Below, piece by piece: positions 25,735 through 37,450 of a stretch of DNA of 64,000 nt (position 1 is the stretch's first letter; the number at the start of each line of letters is the position of its first letter). The DNA lies in the NCBI GenBank assembly GCA_026120185.1, contig JANUWF010001617.1, forward strand, positions 2,418,001-2,482,000, written 5' to 3'. The position numbers were made by a program, and so were the translations under genes. This DNA is from Voacanga thouarsii (lineage: Eukaryota > Streptophyta > Magnoliopsida > Gentianales > Apocynaceae). The notes beneath the pieces were generated by a model. It had not been told where the DNA came from and did not search any database. It was given only the letters and a program-made list of their open reading frames with translations.

Positions 25735-25742
25735 TATTTATA
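25735..25742 (-). promoter_or_regulatory. Putative TATA box for the antisense gene
   Basis: On the minus strand the sequence reads ccttataaatagcagtgg, about 150 bp upstream of the possible ATG at 25586 and inside the element just before the 3' LTR. Plant TATA boxes have this form. It suggests the antisense gene had its own promoter rather than relying on LTR read-through. Confidence 0.55.
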
Positions 25743-25913
25743 AGGGAATTTGAAATTGAGCCGTTTGCGGGTTCTAAAGCCGAGGCGTCATAAATGTTCC
25801 ACAACATTCGAGACGTTTCGTTTTTGTCAGAAAAAGGAACGGCTGCTATTAATGGCTGTACGATTCCCATCGTTTCGCTAGCCCGCTGAAACAAAGGGAC
25901 TCGAAGGCGCATG

Positions 25914-26613
25914 TGTTGACGTTAGCTTTGCCGAGCCGACAAAACAGTTACGTTGAACCGTTGCCGATTCGATAAGTTTTGTCGAGCCGATAAAGTTAAC
26001 AATTCAAGCAGCCGATAGTCATGGTCAACATCGGCACCACGAGTCGATAAGAAGAAAAACATATTCCTGATCTTTCGGCGCAAGAATTCTGCACGACCAT
26101 TGGGAGCATTCTTTGGCCGGAAGAAGCTCCACGATATGTTAGTGGCTCGATTGCAGCAAGTATAAAATGGGAGCATCGCCCAGAGCTCACGACAACAATC
26201 ATCAACCAACAACTTCGAATTTCAATTGCTTCTACTTTGTCGTCATTTACATCTTTCTAGTCTAAGAATTTAATTTCTTATAGATTTCTTACCCCTTTAT
26301 TACAGCTTTCCTTTACAGCTTTGTTTCCAACTTTCTTTACAGCTTTCCATTCTTCTTTCTAAAATTAGATCTTTTTTGTACGTTCCTTTAAGTAAGTTAA
26401 TACAAGTGTCGGTTTATTGTTTCAAAAAAAGTCCTTCTATTGGGCATTTTCAGTTGACTTTCTTGAACCATTTCTATAGTAAGTTCAAGGAACCCGATCC
26501 CTGATTCAAAAAAGATCTGATATCATTTTATGTTTCACCATATCGGATCGTTTGTATTTATTAGAAGTGTAATCGATACCTATTTACATTAATTTATTAT
26601 TTCGACAACAATA
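25914..26613 (+). repeat. 3' LTR of the Gypsy element
   Basis: Starts TGTTGACGTTAGC and ends in GACAACAATA. The usual terminal CA has become TA. A TATA box (tataaaatgg) is kept at 26161. It is followed by TATAT, the same five bases that precede the 5' LTR. Confidence 0.9.
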
Positions 26614-26655
26614 TATATATATATATATCTATATATATATATATATATATATATT
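26614..26655. repeat. (TA)n microsatellite between the two retrotransposons
   Basis: A TA run with one interruption (tatc) separates the Gypsy 3' LTR from the Copia element. The insertion site of the Gypsy element appears to have been a TA repeat. Confidence 0.85.
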
Positions 26656-26698
26656 TAGTTTCTACTAGTAGGGATGCTCATGCAAAAAATATGATATC

Positions 26699-27039
26699 TG
26701 TTATGAATTATTGGAATCTTTATTAATTAGTGGAGGCTCTACTAATTATGGATTTATGTGAATTATTATAGAAGATTTTTATGGATGTCCACCATTTAGT
26801 GGAGACACCACTAATTAAGATTAGTGAAAGATGATGTATGCCATGATGTAATCCACTAATTAGAGCTCTATAAATAGAGCTATTCTCTAAGTTTGTAATA
26901 CACCATTATTTTGTGAAAGAAAGATTAGAGAGAAAATTGTGAGAAAAAAGAAAGAGAAAAATTCTTGTGCAAAATAGTTAGAGTTTTATTAGTGTGTAGT
27001 GTGAAGATTTTATTCTAACACTACCCTAATTTTATAACA
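26699..27039 (+). repeat. 5' LTR of the Copia element
   Basis: Starts TGTTATGAATTATTGG and ends TTTTATAACA. The TATA box tataaata is at 26869-26876 inside a small palindrome (agctctataaatagagct). The LTR has several small inverted words (tagtggag, ctccacta) that could form hairpins. Confidence 0.95.
26869..26876 (+). promoter_or_regulatory. TATA box of the Copia LTR
   Basis: tataaata inside gagctctataaatagagct is conserved at 32064-32071 in the 3' LTR. Confidence 0.7.
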
Positions 27040-27140
27040 CGTTATCAGCACGAGTCTCTACCGGTACAAAAGCCAGAAGACTAAGTACGAGTTTCTGCCG
27101 TTACCAAAGCCAGAAGACAGGTACGCATTTATTGATCTCT

Positions 27141-28204
27141 ATGGCTAACATCGCTAAACTCGAATTTGTAGCCCTTGATATTTATGGAAAAAATTATATG
27201 TCATGGGTTCTCGATGTAGAAATGCATCTAAATGCTGAAGGCCTTAGTGAAACTATTCAAGCAAATAATAGTGCATCTGCACAACACAAGGCTAAAGCTT
27301 TGATTTTTATTCGTCGTCATCTCGATGAAAATTTGAAAATGAAATATCTTACCTAAAAAGATCCATATGGCCTGTGGGTAAACTTAAAAGAAAGATTTGA
27401 CCACCTGAAGATGGTCGTACTACCTACTGCACGGTATGAATGGTTGCACCTGAGGTTGCAAGATTTTAAAACCGTGAATGAATATAGCTCTGCAATGTAT
27501 AAAATTACATCTCAATTAAAATTATGCAGAGAAAAAGTGATTGATGAAGATATGTTGGAGAAGACATTCTCCACCTTTCATGCCTCGAATATTGTCCTGC
27601 AGCAACAATATCGAGAAAAGGGGTATACAAAATTTACAGATTTAATTACTGTCCTCCTCATTGTAGAGAAAAATAATGAGTTATTATTGAGAAATCATGA
27701 AGCCAGACCAACTGGCTCAACAGCACTCCTAGAAGTGAATATGGTTGGCTCTAGCGAAGCCATCGTTATAGTCGTGGTCGTGGCCATGGCCGTGACCGTG
27801 GTCGTGGTTATGGTCGTAGACACGCTCGATATTTCCCTTATCACAATTATAATCAAATCGTGAGAAATACTGCCACCAAGTGGAACAGAAAAGATCATAA
27901 GGGAAAAGAAAAAGAAATTGAAGAAAAGCATGAGGATATATGTTATAGATGTGGCATGAAAGGTCATTGGTCACAAAACTGTCGTACGGCTAAGCATTTA
28001 GTTGAATTGTATCAAGCTTAATTGAAAAATAAAAATGTGGAAGCAAATTTTTCTCAACATCCAATAAATAATGCTGAAGATGATGATATTGATCCTGAAG
28101 ATCTTAATATCAATATTACCCATATGGATGTATCGGATTTTTTTGAACACCCAGATGGTAGGATAGACCATTTAATTGGTGATGACAGTGTCCAGAAGAA
28201 CTAA
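27141..28204 (+). pseudogene. Broken Copia gag
   Basis: The ATG at 27141 opens an N-terminal piece (MANIAKLEFVALDIYGKNYM) ending at a TAA at 27354-27356. The gag core continues at 27411-27863 (LRLQDFKTVNEYSSAMYKIT), then shifts frame into the zinc knuckle CYRCGMKGHWSQNC (about 27938-27979), a complete C-x2-C-x4-H-x4-C. A further open piece 28022-28204 is acidic. The protein would package element RNA. Confidence 0.82.
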
Positions 28205-28286
28205 AGCCTCACCCTGATATTTTTGTATTTTTATTTTCATTCTATTCTAATAATATTTATGTTTACATATATATATTTGTGTTCAG

Positions 28287-29864
28287 ATGGCTGTTGTTAA
28301 TGATGATGTGTGCACTATTGATAGTGGAACTACACACACCATACTAAAAAATGAGAAATATTTTTCTGATCTCAAAATGGGAGAAATAAATATTTATACG
28401 ATAAACGGTAGTGCAAATGTAATTGAGGGCTCCGGAAGAGCTAGTATATTGTTGCCTAAAGGAACAACAATTATTATTGATAAGGCACTATTTTCCTCAC
28501 AATCCAGAAGAAATTTATTGAGTTTTAAAGATATCCGCAGAAATAGGTATCATGTTGAAACAAATGAGGAAAGTGGGATTGAGTATCTTTTTATTACTCA
28601 AATGCATTTGAGTAAGAAATCGGTATTAGAAAAACTGCCGTCTTTTTCTACTGGTCTATATTTTGTAAAAATACGTACAATTGAAATTCATCATCTAGTA
28701 AACCAGAAGTTTACTGATCCTATTACTTTTAGCATTTGGCATGACCGGTTGGGTCATCCGGGATCTACCATGATGAGAAAAATCATTGAGAATACACATG
28801 GTCATCCTTTAAAAAATAAAAGGATATTAACATCAGAAAAATTCGCATGTACTGCATGTTCCCTGGGAAAATTAATTGTTAAACCATCACCAGTAAAAGT
28901 AGGAGCTGAAAGTCCTACATTTCTCGAACGGATTCACGGAGATATTTGTGGACCTATTGATCCACCATGTGGACCGTTCAAATATTTTATGGTCTTAATT
29001 GATGCATCATCCCGATGGTCACATGTATGTTTCTTATCTACTCGCAACCTGGCGTTTGCGAGATTACTTGCTCAAATAATTAAATTACGAGCATAATTTT
29101 CAGACCATCACATTAAAAAATATCCGTTTGGATAATGCTGGTGAATTTTCATCACATGCTTTTGATGTATATTGCATGTCAATTGGGATTAATGTTGAAC
29201 ATCCTGTAGCTCATGTTCACACACAAAATGGTCTTACTGAATCTTTGATTAAACGATTACAATTAATTGCAAGACCATTATTAATGAAAACAAATCTCCC
29301 AACATCTGCTTGGGGACATGCTATTCTACATGCTGCAACACTTGTACATATAAGACCAGCTAGTTATCATAAATTCTCTCCTTTGCAATTGGCTTTTGGG
29401 TCAGAACCAAATATTGCTCATTTAAGAATTTTTGGGTGTGCTGTATATATTCCAATTGCACCAAACCAACGTACAAAGATGGGTCCTCAAAGAAGAAAGG
29501 GGATATACGTTGGATATGATTCTCCCTCTATTATCAGGTATGTTGAACCCCTGACAGGAGATGTATTTACAGCAAGATTTGTTGATTGTCATTTTGATGA
29601 ATCATTATTCCCTAAATTAGGGGGAGAACCAAAACAGCATAAAAAGGATCTTGCTTGACAACATCATTAAATTATCTTGATCCGCGCACAAGCGCATGTG
29701 AACTTGAAGTTCAAAAGATAATTCATTTGCAAAGCATTGCAAATCAAATGCCAGACGCTTTTGTTGACTCCAGAAGAGTTACAAAATCGCATATTCCAGC
29801 TATAAATGCTCCTATTCGAATTGAAGTTCCAGCAGAACAAAATATTATACCTATAGCTGCTTAG
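28287..29864 (+). pseudogene. Copia protease and integrase
   Basis: Begins with an ATG after an 82-bp gap with an acceptor-like ttgtgttcag. The protease has the intact catalytic block VCTIDSGTTHTILKNEKYFS (about 28307-28370). Next come the integrase zinc finger (WHDRLGHPG, then CTACSLGK), the first Asp in IHGDICGPI, the second in IRLDNAGEF (in the next frame, from about 29100) and the Glu in NGLTESLIK. The tail includes the GKG-type segment MGPQRRKGIYVGYDSPS. Breaks: a stop and frame change near 29094-29128, a stop near 29656 and one near 29862. Confidence 0.88.
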
Positions 29865-31768
29865 TTAAAAACACGCCAGAAGCGTGGCCGACCTCTTGGT
29901 TCTAAAGATAAAAATCCTCAAAAGAAAAGAGGATTAAATGATCCAGAAGATCATAGTGAAGAAAAGAATGATAAAGACCAAGAGAGAACTGATAACAAAG
30001 AACCAGAAGTTGATGAAAGTAACACTGAAATCTCTATCAATTATACCACTTCCGGTAGAAGTTGGAATCGGATAGAAACTGTTATTGATAATATATTTGC
30101 ATTTCTTGATGTTACACAGGATAATGATGATCCTGAACCAATATCAGTTGATGAATGTCGGCATAGAAAAGATTGGCTGCAATGGAAAGATGCGATTCAA
30201 TCGGAGTTAAATGCACTGACAAAACGTGAAGTCTTCGGACCTGCAGTCCGAACACCAGAAGGTGTAAAACCTGTTGGCTACAAATGGATATTTGTGCGAA
30301 AGTGCAATGAAAAGAGTGAAATCGTTCGATATAAAGCGCGATTAGTAGCCCAAGGTTTTTTACAAAGACTAGGTATTGATTATGATGAAACTTATTCTCC
30401 TGTTGTTGATGCTATTACACTCCGATATATTATCAGTTTGGCAGTACATGAAAAGATAGATATGCGCCTATTAGATGTTGTCACTGCTTACTTGTATGGA
30501 AATTTAGAAAATGATGTTTACATGAAAATCCCCAAAGGATTTCATATGCTTGAAGTATATAAACACTATCCTCGTGAAAATTACTCCATCAAGTTGTAGA
30601 AATCATTATATGGCCTGAAGCAATCTGGGCGCATGTGGTTCACACGTCTTAGTGAATATTTATTAAAAGCGAGATTTAAAAATGACCAGGTATGTCCATG
30701 TGTTTTTATTAAGAAATCTGGTTCTAAATTTGTGATATTAGCTATATATGTTGATGATATTAATCTTATTGGAACTCCTGAAGAGCTCCAAGAAACAATT
30801 GATTATTTAAAAAGAGAATTCGAAATCAAGGATTTTGGTAAAACCAAATTTTGCCTTGGTTTACAAATTGAACATCTGGAGAGTGGAACATTTATTCATC
30901 AATCAACATATACAGCAAAAGTGTTAAAAAGATTTTACATGGACGAAGCACATCCATTGAGTATTCCAATGATCGTCCGATCATTAAATGTGGATAAAGA
31001 TCCTTTCCGACCTCAAGAAAATAATGAAGAACTCCTTGGTCCTGAAATACCATATCTCAGTGCAATTGGTGCATTGATGTATCTTGCTAATAATAAACGA
31101 TCTGATATTGCTTTTGCTGTTAATTTATTAGCAAGATTTAGTTCTTCACCAACACGACGACATTGGAATGGAATTAAACAAGTCCTTCGATATCTCCAAG
31201 GTACAATTGATCTCGGATTATTTTATTCAAATAAACTAGTCCAACATTGATAGGTTATGCAGATGCTGGTTATTTATCTGATCCACATAAAGCACGTTCT
31301 CAAACGGGCTATCTATTTACATGTGGAAATACTGCTATATCATGGTGTTCTATGAAACAATCTATAGCAGCTACTTCTTTAAATCATGTTGAAATTATAG
31401 CCATTCATGAAGCAAGTCGAGAATGTGTATGGCTAAGATCCATGATTCATTATATCCGAGAAAGTTGTGGATTATCATCAATCAAAAATATTTCAACTCC
31501 TCTTTATGAAGACAATGCAACTTGCATAACTCAATTACGATGAGGATATATTAAAGGAGATCGGATAAAACATATTTCACCAAAATTCTTCTTTACTCAT
31601 GAACTCCAGAAGAAAGGTGAAATTGATGTGCTACAAATTCGGTCATGTGATAACCTCGCAGATATTTTCACGAAGACTTTACCGACTGCAACATTTAAAA
31701 AGTTGAAATATAAAATCGGTATGCGTCGGTTTAAAGATTTAAAGGAATCATCTCATCATGGGGAGTAA
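29865..31768 (+). pseudogene. Copia reverse transcriptase and RNase H
   Basis: The RT starts with WLQWKDAIQSELNALTKREV (about 30175) and has VRYKARLVAQGF, the first Asp region LLDVVTAYLYGNLENDVYM and the catalytic AIYVDDINLIGTPEE (about 30745). RNase H has YADAGYLSDPHKARSQTGYL (from about 31250), the Glu region NHVEIIAIHEASRECVWLR and YEDNATCITQ, and ends near 31768. Stops at 30597-30599 and 31541-31543 and a frame change at about 31247 break the chain. Catalytic residues are otherwise present. Confidence 0.88.
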
Positions 31769-31884
31769 TAAATAGACATATAGAATAGTGTACTCTTTTT
31801 CATTCACTAGATTTTTTTTCCCACTGGGTTTTTATCTAGTAATGTTTTAACGAGGCATATTCTTTATGTAATGGATGGACATCC

Positions 31885-31893
31885 AAGGGGGAG
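31885..31893 (+). other. Polypurine tract of the Copia element
   Basis: aagggggag lies directly before the 3' LTR, the expected position of the plus-strand primer. Confidence 0.8.
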
Positions 31894-32234
31894 TGCTATA
31901 AATTATTGGAATCTTTATTAATTAGTGGAGGCTCCACTAATTATGGATTTATGTGAATTATTATAGAAGATTTTTATGGATGTCCACCATTTAGTGGAGA
32001 CACTACTAATTAAGATTAGTGGAAGATGATGAATGCCATGATGTAATCTACTAATTAAAGCTCTATAAATAGAGCTATTCTCTAAATTTGTAATACACCA
32101 TTATTTTGTGAAAGAAAGATTAGAGAGAAAATTGTGAAAGAAAAGAAAGAGAAAAATTCTTGTGCAAAATAGTTAGAGTTTTATTAATGTGTAGTGTGAA
32201 TATTTTATTTTAACATTACCCTAATTTTATAACA
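31894..32234 (+). repeat. 3' LTR of the Copia element
   Basis: Starts TGCTATAAATTATTGG and ends TTTTATAACA. It is the same length as the 5' LTR and is followed by the target duplication ATATC. Confidence 0.95.
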
Positions 32235-35115
32235 ATATCTTTATTAATGCTCTACATCAAATCATGCCTTGTCGGTGTCTCCTATTTGGTTATTTATTCT
32301 ATGCTTTCTTTATTTTTGGTTGAAAATAAAAACGATTTTCTAGTAGACTCAATGGCCACATCTTTTATGCAGGCAACCATTCTATTTCTAACCCCGCTGC
32401 TAAGCTGTCAAAACAGTTTGGCAAACCTATAGACATCTATGAATCCCTCTGGTGCTAGCTAGATCTGCTGGTTCAGGATGTCAATGGCAAGTAAATTTCT
32501 CATAAGATTTTGCTCCATTTTGTTTAAAAGGTAACACTACCACGGTGAAATATTTCGATCCTATATAAAATTTTGTTATAAAGTATGAATAATATATAAA
32601 AATAGATTTAAGTATTTATTGTTAATTTAATATATCTATTTTAATATAATAAGATCGATAAATAAGTAATTGATTAGCCCCCAATGTAAGAATTAACTAT
32701 TGTACGGTATATGGTGTGATATAGTTAGAATCATACATTGATTGTTCTTGGGTTTGGTTCGGATCTAGTAATGACACTTGAGTATAAAAAGAGAGTGAAC
32801 GTTATAATTTGATTTCATATGAGATTTTGATGTGAAGTGTAAATGATATATAAGTATAGATTTAAATACTCATTATTAATTTGAAATATTCATTTTAATT
32901 CAATAAGGTTAAATAATTAATCGTAAGTATTATTAGACATATTGTTGTATTTCTAAACCCGCGAGCACAAAACGTAAGAGGTAGAGTGAATAGAATTGTT
33001 ATAATATAATTTAACTGATTTAAATTTGTGATAAAAATTTAACAAATTCTAAGAAGATAAATTATAAATTTTAACGCTAATTCGATTAAAGATTCAATTC
33101 GTGATGAAACTTAATGCTAGGGGAAAAAAAACTTCCACCATTAACCGAGTAAAAATTCAAGAAAGTCATCCACTATTTCTGAGTAAAGAGAAGGATGCCA
33201 ATTGGAAACTATGGGTACTTTTCCAAGTTCCAAAACTTTTATGATATGCTTATAGATTATCATGAACCTACACTTTTCTGAAACTTGATAGGGATAAAGA
33301 AAAGTTTACCAAGAAGACAAGTTGCAAAAAAAAAAAGAAAAAGTTACGTGGTTTCAGAATTAGGAGAGAAACTACCGGGTATATAATATGAAATCACCTT
33401 TCGGCACAATAGCCACTAAATATAGTCAAGTCACCTCAAAGGCACAATGATGAAGCATTTGAAAGCAGAAGAATTTGACTGGCATGTGGGTGGGTGCACC
33501 ATTCTCTGCAACTTCTATAGTTTTCTCCACTAGAATAATGTTCTTCAAGAGAAATTTCTGGATATGTTTCAGACATTGACCAAGCAGTCTATATAGAGTT
33601 GTTTGCTCCACATTGTGCATAATTATCTCAAACAAAAGTTTTCCAGCCACATGTACTTTATGGAGTACTTACTTTGCAGTCTACTTTAGCAAGTCAAGCA
33701 ATTACCATAAAAGATTATTGCCTGGCTTTATGGCTTTTTAAAGTCACACCAAGTGACTATAATTCAGTTTTTTTTTTATAAATTTTTTGTCTTCAACGTT
33801 TCAGAATCTCGCCTGTTAAAGTATCAATACGTGAAGTTAATATAAATATTATAATAAACATGTAAATAATATAATTATTTATTTAAATATTACTTATCCA
33901 ACGAATATCGATTATGCAATATGCAAAATTAATTTATATTCTACCTGTTTTCTTAAAGAATGATGAAAAGATATGGAATTTTAGAAGGGTCTGGTAGATG
34001 TTTTTCTTGTTCATTGGCTTAGAAAGCCCACAGGAAATATTACATCACCAATCCACCACAATGTGGTCCTGAAAACCCATAACCTGAAGACTTCTAAGTT
34101 CTTTCCACCCGTGAGATCACATCTCACATGGTGGCAATAGTGTCAGCGCAAATCTCCTCTAAAGTTTATAAAAATAACTTTATTGTTCGCTTAGTCAATT
34201 AAAATTTATATTTTTATCAATTTTAATCTCTCTCTTCTCTCCTCTAATTTTCGCCCTACTAATTAATTATTCACATACTTTCTTTGTCATCTAATTTAGT
34301 TTCCTATCTTTTCTCTCTCTCATTAGTTTTTTTCCCCTCTCACTAGTTATGTCTTCTTCTTTCCATTTCTATACAAACTCAACTGTCTTATTATTCTAAA
34401 AAAATAATAATGAAATTAAATTTTTTAAGTACTTTTGATTTGGAAAAAAGTCATAAAACAATTATATATTAAATAGCGTGATCAACCTAAGTAGTGTAAT
34501 TTCAATTTCTTTAGAAAAAAGAATGAAATTTTAACAATAATCTCAAGGAAAGAATTTTTTTTTTGAATTTATCCAACAATGAAATATCCAAATTTAATTA
34601 ATTAAAAAATCTCATTAAAATCCAATCATTCTTCATAATTAAATTTTGTAATGCAACCAAAGCATTGTAGGGATGCAGGGCTTTGCTAGAAAGAAGTAGG
34701 ATAAATGAAAAGGAAAGGAAGAAATTATTTTTTGGGAGAGTAATTGAGATTTTATGATGAGAAAAATTAGAAATAAGATATAATTGTGTATAATTAGGAG
34801 AGAGAAGTAAGAGAGTGAATGTAATTAGGAGTGAGAAATATGAAATTGAGATTTATAAGAACAATAATTTAATTATAATGGTTAATAAAGTCATTTTCAT
34901 AACTTTTGGTCTGGCAAGAGGAGACTTGCTCTAGCAATATTTCCAGCCGTCTCACATACTCGACAATTGTGGCCATTCATCGAACAGTTAGCATACATGA
35001 ACACTTGACAAAATTCCTGATCCACTTTTGGCATAATGGCAACAACTCAAGTAGGTATGGACTCTCCAATCTCACATATACTACTTCGTGGCATATTCTT
35101 TCTCGGCTTTGCATT
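32235..35115. other. Decayed intergenic DNA with possible exon relics
   Basis: No intact gene. 32373-32490 looks like a relic exon: it follows tatgcag, is read GNHSISNPAAKLSKQFGKPI and onward, is flanked by a GT, and is broken by an in-frame TAG. 33426-33650 holds an open minus-strand frame without a recognised domain. About 34905-35115 resembles 37630-37690 at the DNA level. Family membership is unknown for all of these. Confidence 0.35.
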
Positions 35116-35123
35116 CCACTAAG

Positions 35124-35586
35124 CATTGTTTTCATAATCTTATCTAACATCGAATTAAAAAATTTACTAGTTCACAATTTAATAGTTCAATCGCAATTGA
35201 ATCGCAATTAAATCAGTAATATTATTATTTAAAAATTAAAAATATAATATTTTTAAGAATAAAATTAATTTATAATATAATATAATTCAAATCTATAAAT
35301 GTATAAATAACGTAATTAGAAGAAAATATGATATTTTCTCTATTATTATAAACTATTTATTCCATTTGTATAGCTTATTTTTTTTAATGAATATATTATT
35401 TTATTTAGAAGAAAAAAAAAAGAATGACTGATTCAATTGGTCGGACTAACTGGTCCAAATCGATTTGAACAAAATATATCGATTTTTAAAATTTCTGGCT
35501 CAAAAGAGTGGATCGAATCGGTTTAAAGACCGATTCACGATCCAACCAATCCGATCGACCGATCTGATTCGATCCAAAAAATAATG
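35124..35586 (-). mobile_element. hAT-type MITE, copy A
   Basis: 463 bp. The left end cattgttttcataatcttat and the right end ctgattcgatccaaaaaata, then atg, match the termini of copy B (58271-58750) in reverse orientation, and the interiors align over most of their length. CCACTAAG (35116-35123) and CTACTAAG (35587-35594) flank it, an 8-bp target duplication with one difference, as expected for hAT transposons. No ORF, so it is non-autonomous. Confidence 0.8.
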
Positions 35587-35825
35587 CTACTAAGGCACAA
35601 TTTAGGCGTAAGTGAAAGGTACTACTAAGTAGCAAAATCATTATGTACACTATTTTATTCAAATACATAATACTTGTAAATATGAATTTGCAATTTTTTT
35701 TTTCATGTTATCTATTGCACATTCATTTCACGTATAACTGACAAAATGATAATTTGTATAAAGATTTTCTACCAATAAATATTAATAACACATTCAACAA
35801 CATATTTTCTTTCGATTTTTTCTTT

Positions 35826-37450
35826 CTACCAAACCCAAAGTAAAATAAATACAAATCTTATCTCACTCAAATGAAATAGATATCTAGTGTCTATGTCGAG
35901 GTTTGAATCTATGATATAATAGCTAATTCTCTCCCTACTTTATCAATTGTACTATTCCGTAGGATAAAAAATTTAAATAACACCTAAATCATTTGAAATT
36001 TTAAGCTCTGCAATTAAACTAAAAAATGTTTAGAAATAACACTCATACTATTATAATGTTCCGATCGTGCACTTCTGTCAAATTTGACCGTTTAATTATA
36101 TATTCCATCGATCACGTGACTGTCACGTGATAACATTTTTATCCTTACATATTAGGATAAAAATTCAAATAGCACCTGAACTATTTGAAATTTTAGGTTT
36201 TGCACCTAAACTTAAAAACATCCATAAGTAGTAAATGTTCCAATCTTACACTTATATATTTTAACAGAAGTGTAAGATTGGAATATTTTAATAGTATGAG
36301 TGCTACTTTTGGACATTTTTTAGTTTAAGTCAAAATTTAAAATTTCAGATAATTTATGTGTTACTTAAATTTTTTGCTCTTTTTATTTTTATGCATAAAA
36401 GAATCAAATAGAAAACTAAATTATTTTTTAAGATTCAATTAATATACAAAAAATTTGTATGAGAAATATTCAAAAAGCTTAGCCATCCATATGGGATGGA
36501 CGACTTCCTCTAATGCGAGGAGAGTCAAACTTAGCATTTAAATTGCTAATCACCAATTGTGTGTGATGACTTACGAATTAGATGAAATTTAATATAAATT
36601 AGTCTAAATTCTTTTACTTAAGTAGTGTAAGACAATTTGATAAATGTATGAATTTAGACCTAATTTTAACTGTAATAAGTGAAATTTTAAAAATAAATAA
36701 AATTTTTGATAATTAATTTAATTCTAGTTTAGGAATAGTAGTGTTAGATAGGAAATTAAAATAACTAACCTTTTTAATTTGACATTATCTATACAATTTA
36801 CATCTCTTAAATGGTTAAAAACAAATAAAAAGTCAAACTTTTATTGCTATCGAGAAAGCTTTCAAGAATTGGATTTATTACGAGGGTGTCATTCCTTTCA
36901 TTCCAAGACTTATCTTTAATGGAAAGGGTAAAAAATTCAAATAATATATAAATTATCTAAAATTTTAAATTTTACACATAAACTAAAAAAAGATCCATAA
37001 GTAGTATTCATACTATTAAAATGTCTCATCTTGCACTCATACATTTTAATAGAAGTGCAAGATTGATACATTTTCATAATATGAATGCTACTTTTATACA
37101 TCTTTTAGTTGATATGTAAAATTTGAAATTTCAGCTAATTCATGTATTATTTGAATTTTTGTCCTAATATGTAAGGATAAAATACTCTCACGTGACAATC
37201 ATATGATCGACAAAAATATGATTAAATGGTAAAATTGATAGAAGTATAAGATCGAGACATTTTATAATTCAGGTACTACTTGAATTTTTTATCTTTTTTT
37301 TTATTTTTATTCTTTTTACCAAACTCATAGTAAGATAAATATAAATCTTATCGCATTCAAAACAAAATAGAAATTTAGTGTCTACGTCGAGGTTTGAACC
37401 AACCATATCGCATTTAATTCTCTCTCTCGTCGATTATATCATCCCGTAGG
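35826..37450. repeat. Composite repeat: outer direct repeats around a large inverted repeat
   Basis: Outer direct repeats lie at about 35826-35962 and 37316-37450 (shared words gtcgaggtttgaa and ccgtagg). Inside them, 35960-36385 and 36925-37303 are two inverted copies of one unit. Each unit also contains a foldback (arms 36155-36252 / 36268-36375, and 36928-37030 / 37055-37165). No ORF. It may be a nested MITE pair or a small terminal-repeat element; the type is unresolved. Confidence 0.6.

Larger units (their letters stand above)
15873..26613 (+). mobile_element. Ty3/Gypsy LTR retrotransposon, Tat lineage, full length but decayed
   Basis: About 10.7 kb, bounded by two direct LTRs (15873-16547 and 25914-26613), with TATAT on both outer sides. 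Internal order on plus is primer-binding site, gag, protease, reverse transcriptase, RNase H, a second RNase H and integrase. That order plus the second, archaeal-type RNase H is the known mark of the Tat lineage of plant Ty3/Gypsy elements. Between integrase and 3' LTR lie about 3.4 kb with a gene on the minus strand. Every coding region carries stops or frameshifts, and the LTRs differ at many positions (roughly 85-90% identical by eye), so this is an old copy that cannot make its own proteins. Confidence 0.93.
26699..32234 (+). mobile_element. Ty1/Copia LTR retrotransposon, full length, with exact target duplication
   Basis: 5,536 bp, bounded by 341-bp LTRs (26699-27039 and 31894-32234), with ATATC immediately outside both ends. 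Internal order is gag, protease, integrase, reverse transcriptase, RNase H, which defines Ty1/Copia. I count about 15 differences between the LTRs (about 4%), most of them C/T or G/A. The insertion is therefore much younger than the neighbouring Gypsy copy. Pol holds several stops and frame shifts, so the element is not autonomous. Confidence 0.95.

Noticed and set aside
33426..33650. 74-residue open frame on minus
   Set aside because: Looks protein-like in part (LLGQCLKHIQKFLLKN), but I find no family, no flanking exons and no second line of evidence.
35880..35930. tRNA-like B box (gaggtttgaatct) in the outer repeat
   Set aside because: No matching A box at the right distance and no cloverleaf, so neither a tRNA nor a SINE call is supported.
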